Of a stretch of 64,000 bases of DNA, positions 58,096 through 64,000 are shown piece after piece. The position numbers and the translations under genes were made by a program. The DNA is from Dryocosmus kuriphilus (lineage: Eukaryota; Arthropoda; Insecta; Hymenoptera; Cynipidae), in contig CM076190.1 in NCBI GenBank assembly GCA_038277395.1, forward strand, positions 126,882,197-126,946,196, given 5' to 3'. How positions within the stretch are numbered: the stretch's first letter is position 1; each line of letters starts with the position of its first letter. The notes below the pieces were generated by a model that saw only the letters and a program-made list of their open reading frames with translations, was not told the DNA's origin and did no database searches.

Positions 58096-59407
58096 AAAAA
58101 TCTGCCCGCGAAGTATGAGCGCCTAAGGCGCGCGTCTGTTGGCACTCGCGCTTCGCGCTCGATAGATTATTCACCTCGCGCTACGCCCTCGGTGTTTATG
58201 GATCGTATAAGCCTTTAAATTAAAAATTACAAAAGAAATTATTTTACTTAAGGCTCTATCGCCCTTAAGGAAGACATTCTCATGACACTCGCGCTTCGCG
58301 CTCGACAATTACATTTCTTTAAAACACATTGTAGATTGGTAAAGTTTTTTAGTGATTTTCCAAATTTTCACAATAGAAGATTTCGATTCTTAAAAGTAAA
58401 ACGATGAGTCTTATAAATAAATTTTGTAGCTCTTTCCAAGGTGAACAATAAATTCTGCTTGTTAATATTTTCTCATATCTTGCACAGTTTTGCTGAAAAG
58501 TGGTTTCCTTTATATATTTTATAAGCAAATTTGTAGATCTTTTTGAGGCGAACAACTTTGTTTCTTATTATTTTTCCATATCTTTCATAGTTTGGCGGAA
58601 AATTTGAAATTTTTGATTTTTAATAACGTTTTATCGATTAAACCAAAAACTGTGCATTTTATCAAAAAATGAATAAAACAAAATTTGTAGATCTTTTTAA
58701 ATTGAACAACTTCGTTCTTTGCCATTTTTTTTTATCTTGAATATTTTGACGGGAAACCAGAGTTTTTTAATTTTAATAGCGTTTTCTTGATTAAATCAAA
58801 AACCGTTCATTTTATCAAAAAACGGTTAAGACAAAATTTGTAGATCTTTTTGAGCTAAACAATTTTGTGTATTATCATTTTTTTCGTATCCCGAATATTT
58901 TGGCGGGAAATCAGAGTTTCTTATTTTTAATAACGTTTTCTCGATTAAAACAAAAACCGTCCATTTTATCAAAAAACGGTTAAGACAAAATTTGTAGATG
59001 TTTTTGAGGTGAATAATTTTACTTATATACATATTTTGTGTATCTCGTATAGTTTAGCCAAAAAACGGATTTTTTGATTTTGTGAAAACCGTTTTTGATG
59101 GATAAAACCATAACCGTTGGTCAAAAGTGGCTGGTTAACGAACTCGTCCTTACTTTTTACACTTTAAAGAAGTGTGCCAAAGCGCAATCCAATCCGATTA
59201 GCCCTTCGAAAGTTATCGTGTCCACAGACTACGACGACAGCAACGACAACGACAACGACAACGACGACAACAACAACGACAGACAGACACCAACGTAAAA
59301 CCTTTTTTTTCGGATTCAGGGGGTCATGAAATGTCGAGATTTCATGAAATCCGCGAAAGTCAGTTTTCACATAAAACTAATACCTTCTCATTGAGATGAG
59401 AATGTAA
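58096..59407 (-). mobile_element. GC-hairpin element, longest copy (inverted)
   Basis: Reads on the minus strand from CATTCTCATCTCAATGAGAAGG (59384-59405) to the GC-rich hairpins ending in CTTCGCGGGCAGA (near 58097-58110). Between them are diverged internal repeats of about 120 bp with GGCGGGAAA, ATCTACAAATTTTG and AAAACCGT-CATTTTATC. A CAACGACAACGAC tract (59241-59280) lies near the 5' end. The GC end carries CTCGCGCTTCGCGCTCG twice. No transposase frame. It follows the LINE tail directly. Confidence 0.7.
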
Positions 59408-61640
59408 AAAGGAGCGTATAAAAGACAATAAAACTTTCAATTTAAAAAACTGAAAAGCGGTCCAAAGTAAAAAACAAAAGCAAAGAAATGGACCGAATAA
59501 AAAATGGGTAAATTTAAAAAAATATTTGCGCCAAAATTAAAAGCGCAGAAAATTAAAAATGGTTTCGATTTAAAAATAGGCCAAAATGAAACTGAAAAGC
59601 GCTATAATTAAAATATAGGCCACATAAAAAAGTACGCAAAATAAAAAATTACCATTCCTTTTGTGCAATACAAAATTAAATTTTATTGTATATGAGACTT
59701 CTAGTATCGTATAAAATTAACAGAGTTTATTCCATGGGCTTACGCGACAGTCGGCCGACTTTGAGTCAATCTTCCTCTGTACTTTCCTGGCTCACGAGTT
59801 TTAATTATAATTTTACTGAAGCTGACCGATTTTTCGGCCTTGACCTCCTACCTCTTGCCGGAGGAAGAAAGCAATAAAAGCTCAACTCTCGAGACTTTTT
59901 CACAGCTGCATGTGCGCACGTAAGATGCACTGTAAAAGTACAGGTTGCGCAAACGAATTAACATTTGCGGTGTCATCAGAGAATAACCAGAAGTTCCAAT
60001 GGACACTTTAATTAATTCTGAGGAAGCGCGTTCTTGGCAATATAACAGTAACAACTTACGAAACACATTTTTAATCGTTAAAGCAAATTATTTTCAAAAG
60101 AGAACTCAGATGTAAATCACAATCTTATTTTCGAGATTAAAAAAAAAATTTAATGAATTTAAAAGCGCCGCCAAATTTAGCATCTGATGAAAAGAGAAAG
60201 CACCCAATTTCAAAAATGCAAAAAATTTAAATTAAAAAAATTGATGCATTAAAAAATGGGCTAAATTCAACATTTTTTTAATTAAAAACTTTTAAATTGT
60301 TACAAATTTGAAAAGCGGTAAAAAAAAGTTATTAAAATCTCGAAAGATGTCAAAATTTATTCAAAATTTTGTCTCCTATTTAAATTGTTTACGTTTTAGT
60401 TTTTAAATATCCTAAAATTATAGATAATTACCCAATACATAATTAAAGAAATATGTATCAAACTGATTTTTAATTTTACTTGTTCAGGCGTCCCACCCAT
60501 AGAAAGAGAAACGTCAAAAACAGTTTGAAACTTAATTCACCTGATTCCCTCACTCCCCATTTGATAAATGTCCCCGGCAGTTAATTTCTATCTCTTTCTA
60601 TTCTAAAGAACAAATTACGCAACAAATTATTAGAATTATTCTATTCAAAGTTTATCATCTAAGTCTAGTCAAAAAGTATCAAAAAAAGAGAAACGAATTC
60701 AATTTCTGTTGCAAATCAATAGTCCTACTATTGAGGTTATGCAAAATCACAATTCCACTTTTCTATTTCAAAAGTTTTAAAACTTACGTGAATACGTCCA
60801 AAACAAGGATCGAAATGCTTCGAAAACCACTCAGTAAGCATTACTTTACTTTAAAATTGGAAAATTTTTCACAGTCATCGTTTTTGTGAAAAGTGAGGTT
60901 AGGTTTCGCCCCGGCCACCCCGGTCGAAGTTTCGGTGATGGATGTTTAAATTCTCCAATAATAGGGAGAACCGTTTTCAAAATTAACTTTATGTCATGTC
61001 TGCACATTTGCTCCGTGTATAAACGTAACTCTGTGCGTCTTTTGGAGTATCTTTTTTAGGGATTTTTCTTGTAAGATATTTGAGACAAAGGAGTCGAGTG
61101 ATGATGAAAATATATTCGGCAAATATGAGCCGACAATCTGAAGAAGGGCAAAGACCAGGCAATGGAAAAAACGAAAAAAGGAGGATACTTAGAGAATAGT
61201 TTAGACACTTACGGAATCGCAGTGCACGAATCGATCGGACGAATATTTTTTATTGTTCACCAAGTTCCGGAGACTCAAAAGTATTCACGCATTCACGAAA
61301 AGTTACTCCAAACCACTCAAACCTCAAAGTTACTACCGTTACTACTGACTCGAGCGTCGAGCGACTCGAGCCAACTCAAGCCAACTCGAGTCGAGCTGAA
61401 CAAATTCGTTGCATTCGCGAAATGCCATCAGCGAATAATGACGCATGCGCATTACGCAGTAAGCTTGATTCTAGGCAATTAAATTTAAAAAAAATTCTGG
61501 GCAGGTAATATTAAAAAATTGTTTAATTTGAGGCATTTTTTAATTTTTTAAAGAACTGGAAATTTAAGCATTACAATGATGATTTCAAAAGCATCGAAAC
61601 TGACCAAATTTTATGAACAATAAGTTAATTTAAAATTTTA
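59408..61640. other. Intergenic DNA without a supported gene
   Basis: AAAAGCG/AAAATGGGC/AAATT words recur at 59420-59650 and 60140-60350 (a loose short repeat). 59730-60060 is GC-richer, with GCAATAAAAGC and GACAGTCGGCCGACT, and holds a 63-codon frame without domains. 60890-60950 contains GGTTAGGTTTCGCCCCGGCCACCCCGG. At 61340-61400 ACTCGAG/GACTCGAG words cluster. A 106-codon frame at 61162-61482 crosses this cluster; its composition is mixed but I recognise nothing in it. Confidence 0.4.
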
Positions 61641-61647
61641 AGAATTT

Positions 61648-62230
61648 AAGGACATGTGCCACTGAGCGGAAGACCTACATTACCAACCTCAATTTGAGGA
61701 TTTATCCATTTATTTTTGGAATCATAGAACTTTTTTTGTAAATAAAATATCGGACTGAAACTTTGGGAAATGCATGAGAAAACAATAAATTGCGTTTGTA
61801 TACATTATTTAAGTAGGAATTTCGAAAAAAGTTTTTTCTGACGAAATTAAAATTTAAGGACATGTGCCACTGAGCGGAAGACCTACATTACCAACCTCAA
61901 TTTGAGGATTTATCAATTTATTTTTTGAACCACAGAACTTTTTTTGTAAATAAGATATCGGACTGAAACTTTGGGAAATGCATGAGAAGACAATAAATTG
62001 CGTTTGTATATATTATTGAAGTAGGAATTTTGAAAAAAGTTTTTTTCGACGAAAATTAAAACTGGAAATTTCTTGGAGCTTCTCCAGAAATTTTTTAAAT
62101 CACGGAACTTTCTTTATACATGATATAGTGACCTAAAACTTTCAGAGAAGCAAAAGAGGACAATAAACTACGTTTGTATACGCGATTTAAGTATAAATAA
62201 TATAAAAATATTTGTAATAACTAAATACAT
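61648..62230 (+). repeat. Tandem repeat, 208-bp period, three units
   Basis: AAGGACATGTGCCACTGAGCGG begins at about 61648 and again at 61856. Both units then share GACCTACATTACCAACCTCAA, AACTTTTTTTGTAAATAA and ACTTTGGGAAATGCATGAGA. A third, diverged unit follows from about 62064 without the first 70 bases. Confidence 0.85.
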
Positions 62231-62474
62231 TCTCAGGGATACCGACCGTGCTGTTGAACTCTGTAATCAATGTCTTTTTTTCAGTGGAACAGTATTGAGG
62301 TAAACGACTCCTCTGTCTTGAAGAAAATCAACCAAACATCGTTAGAAAACATTATAAACAACAATTTTTGTACGTACAGTGCAAATGAACAAACTAATAT
62401 GTGAATTCGCGGCATCACCTGTCAGTGAACCCGAGGCGTGTCGCGTGTTGTGCGCCATCGCGTTGATATTGGTA

Positions 62475-63109
62475 GGGTACTAAATTAGGTGGGAATATGC
62501 AAGGCCGCCATTTTGGGTCCCCGCGAATTTAAAAAAGGGTAAAGCATTAAAAATAATTGTAACAAAACTAATAAATTGAACTATTCTTTGCAAACAAACA
62601 TTATGTATCTTTCATATAAATTGTTTTCTTCATTACTATACCTTAAATATAAACTTTCGTGTGAGATATATATAACAGATAAATGAGCTTCGAACCTCAC
62701 TTTTCACTTCAAACTTATATCTTTTTAATTTTCTCGAAAACTGCTCTAGAGCAATCAAATAACTCGATTTCATAAAAGCTGCACTTCAGGTAATTAAATT
62801 AAGTTACTTTGATGATAAATAATTCATACGTTCCTAACATAATCTCAAATTAAAATTTGATTTACAAACTTTTATTGCTAAGAGTTTATACACATTTTAA
62901 AACCTTTATGGGTCATTTAGAGAGAAACAATATAGAAAAAATCTATCTTTGGTACTGTGTTTTCAACGTAGAGCTGTAAACCATGCATTTTGTGCCACTT
63001 TTAGTTCTCATTTAGCACAAATAATCACATGTGTATATCACAAGCATTTCCCGCGTATGCTTCTAAGACACAAAATGTCGGTTGCATATTCCCACCTAAT
63101 TTAGTACCC
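62475..63109. mobile_element. TA-flanked MITE, 635 bp
   Basis: TA at 62473-62474 and 63110-63111. Perfect terminal inverted repeats of 28 bp start GGGTACTAAATTAGGTGGGA and remain similar for another 15 bp (CGCCATTTTGGGTC against CGACATTTTGTGTC). The interior is AT-rich without coding potential. The TA target fits a Tc1/mariner-like mobilising enzyme by inference. Confidence 0.88.
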
Positions 63110-63124
63110 TAATGTGTGTTGATT

Positions 63125-63310
63125 GGAACTATCTTGCAAAATGCTTCCCGTTTTAATTTCTTCGAAAAAACTTTTTTCAAAATTCCTACTCAAATAGTGT
63201 ATACTAACGGAATTTAATGTGTTCTTGTACATTTCCCAAAGTTATACTTTATTTACAAAAAAAGTTCTGTGATTCAAAAAAATTCTGCGAGAAGCTCCAA
63301 GAAATTGAGG
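63125..63310 (-). repeat. Inverted relative of the 208-bp repeat
   Basis: Reverse complement reads TTTCTTGGAGCTTCTCGCAGAA, CACAGAACTTTTTTTGTAAATA, AACTTTGGGAAATG and GTAGGAATTTTGAAAAAAGT. These combine features of the units at 61856-62100. With 61648-62230 it forms an imperfect inverted pair around the MITE. Confidence 0.7.
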
Positions 63311-64000
63311 GCCCGGATGCAATAACCAGACGAACGCTTGAAAACGCGTAAAAATATTGTCCGCACAACTTCTGGGATCAAAATTTTAAAATTGAAAAAA
63401 TTGAATTTTTCAAAATATTACAGTGTAGAAAATAAAAATACAAAATTTTTTTCTATTTTCAATTTTTTTGTCCGATGATTATTTTTAATAATAAAATTGA
63501 AAAAGTGAGAAAAGATTGTCCGCATATTTAGTTATTTTTTAAAACATAAATCATCATAAGTTAATCAAATATTATTGAAATTGTTTAAAATTTGGTTTAG
63601 ACATGCAGTATACCATAGTGATGCCCACAATGTAAACAAAAATCTGAATATCTCCTTTTGTTTAATAATATTTAATTGAAAATTGTGGACGGTCGGTAAC
63701 CATGTTTTTCGAGGTTCCATGAGAAAAAGTATCAAAGAAAGTTTGGAGTTGAGGAAACTTCCAGAGAGAGATTTGTTCCTCACTATTGAAGGAAGATTTC
63801 TGGAAATTTTCAGATCGATTTATCAAAAATTGGCTGAAATATCGATTTTATAAGAAATCATGCGACGCCGCTTATTAGCAAGTTACCACTACTGGACGTT
63901 CCCTCCGTTTGTCTGTACCTATTCGTCTACGCAGGACTCGACTTTTGAATAATGAAACATTTAAACTCCTTCAGAAAACTGTTATTTTATCCTAGATAAA
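63311..64000. other. AT-rich gap, no gene seen
   Basis: Contains ATTGTCCGCA twice (63357 and 63515) and a GC-richer patch at 63860-63940. No frame or element end could be supported before the window ends. Confidence 0.4.

Noticed and set aside
61162..61482. 106-codon frame as a host gene
   Set aside because: No recognised domain, and it reads through a cluster of ACTCGAG words; support is too weak for a CDS call.

Overview
This window looks like repeat-dominated, AT-rich nuclear DNA from an arthropod, most likely an insect. The evidence is a Ty1/copia retrotransposon with the half-tRNA initiator-Met primer site known from Drosophila copia, TTAA- and TA-flanked miniature transposons, a non-LTR retrotransposon tail and two satellite arrays. 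I see no complete conserved host gene. The species cannot be named from the sequence.

Layout. 1-3600 is AT-rich intergenic DNA. 3605-15560 is satellite A (about 706-741 bp period, itself built of short GGATTT/AAGAATTT-like words). It is interrupted by an apparently intact copia-family element (8296-13021; LTRs identical by eye, 5-bp target duplication, one 1365-codon gag-pol frame) and by an 887-bp TTAA-flanked inverted-repeat element (14513-15399). 15561-17784 is AT-rich with a dense TTTACAA/TTGTAAA cluster. 17785-33880 is a 16-kb composite: roughly 105 head-to-tail units of satellite B (about 150 bp, with 131-bp short units and a 431-bp trimer), bounded by imperfect inverted repeats of about 490-510 bp, so that the last unit is flipped.

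34472-53059 is a nested inverted-repeat complex. Outer arms of about 150 bp enclose fragments of a GC-hairpin-bearing mobile element and a 435-447-bp tandem repeat. Inside lies a long palindrome (36854-49429, centre near 44866). Each arm carries a copy of a gene for a C2HC zinc finger followed by a very acidic protein, transcribed outward from a central GGA/TCC-rich region with mirrored TATA boxes. Each arm has a different single-base frameshift. The left arm also has about 2.4 kb absent from the right, with degenerate tandem gene fragments and a small Cys-rich frame, plus a separate insert of about 1 kb nearer its outer end.

53101-53259 is a small inverted-repeat element. 53548-55982 is a 2.4-kb foldback element with TA at both ends and poly-C/poly-G tracts in its arms. 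57945-58089 is the truncated 3' end of a non-LTR retrotransposon with an (AAT)n tail, followed by a third copy of the GC-hairpin element (58096-59407). The last part holds a 208-bp tandem repeat, a 635-bp TA-flanked MITE and an inverted relative of the tandem repeat.

Only the copia polyprotein is confidently coding. The palindrome genes are likely once-functional or element-borne genes of unrecognised family. The most unusual feature of the window is the number of separate inverted-repeat structures, from about 0.6 to 18 kb.
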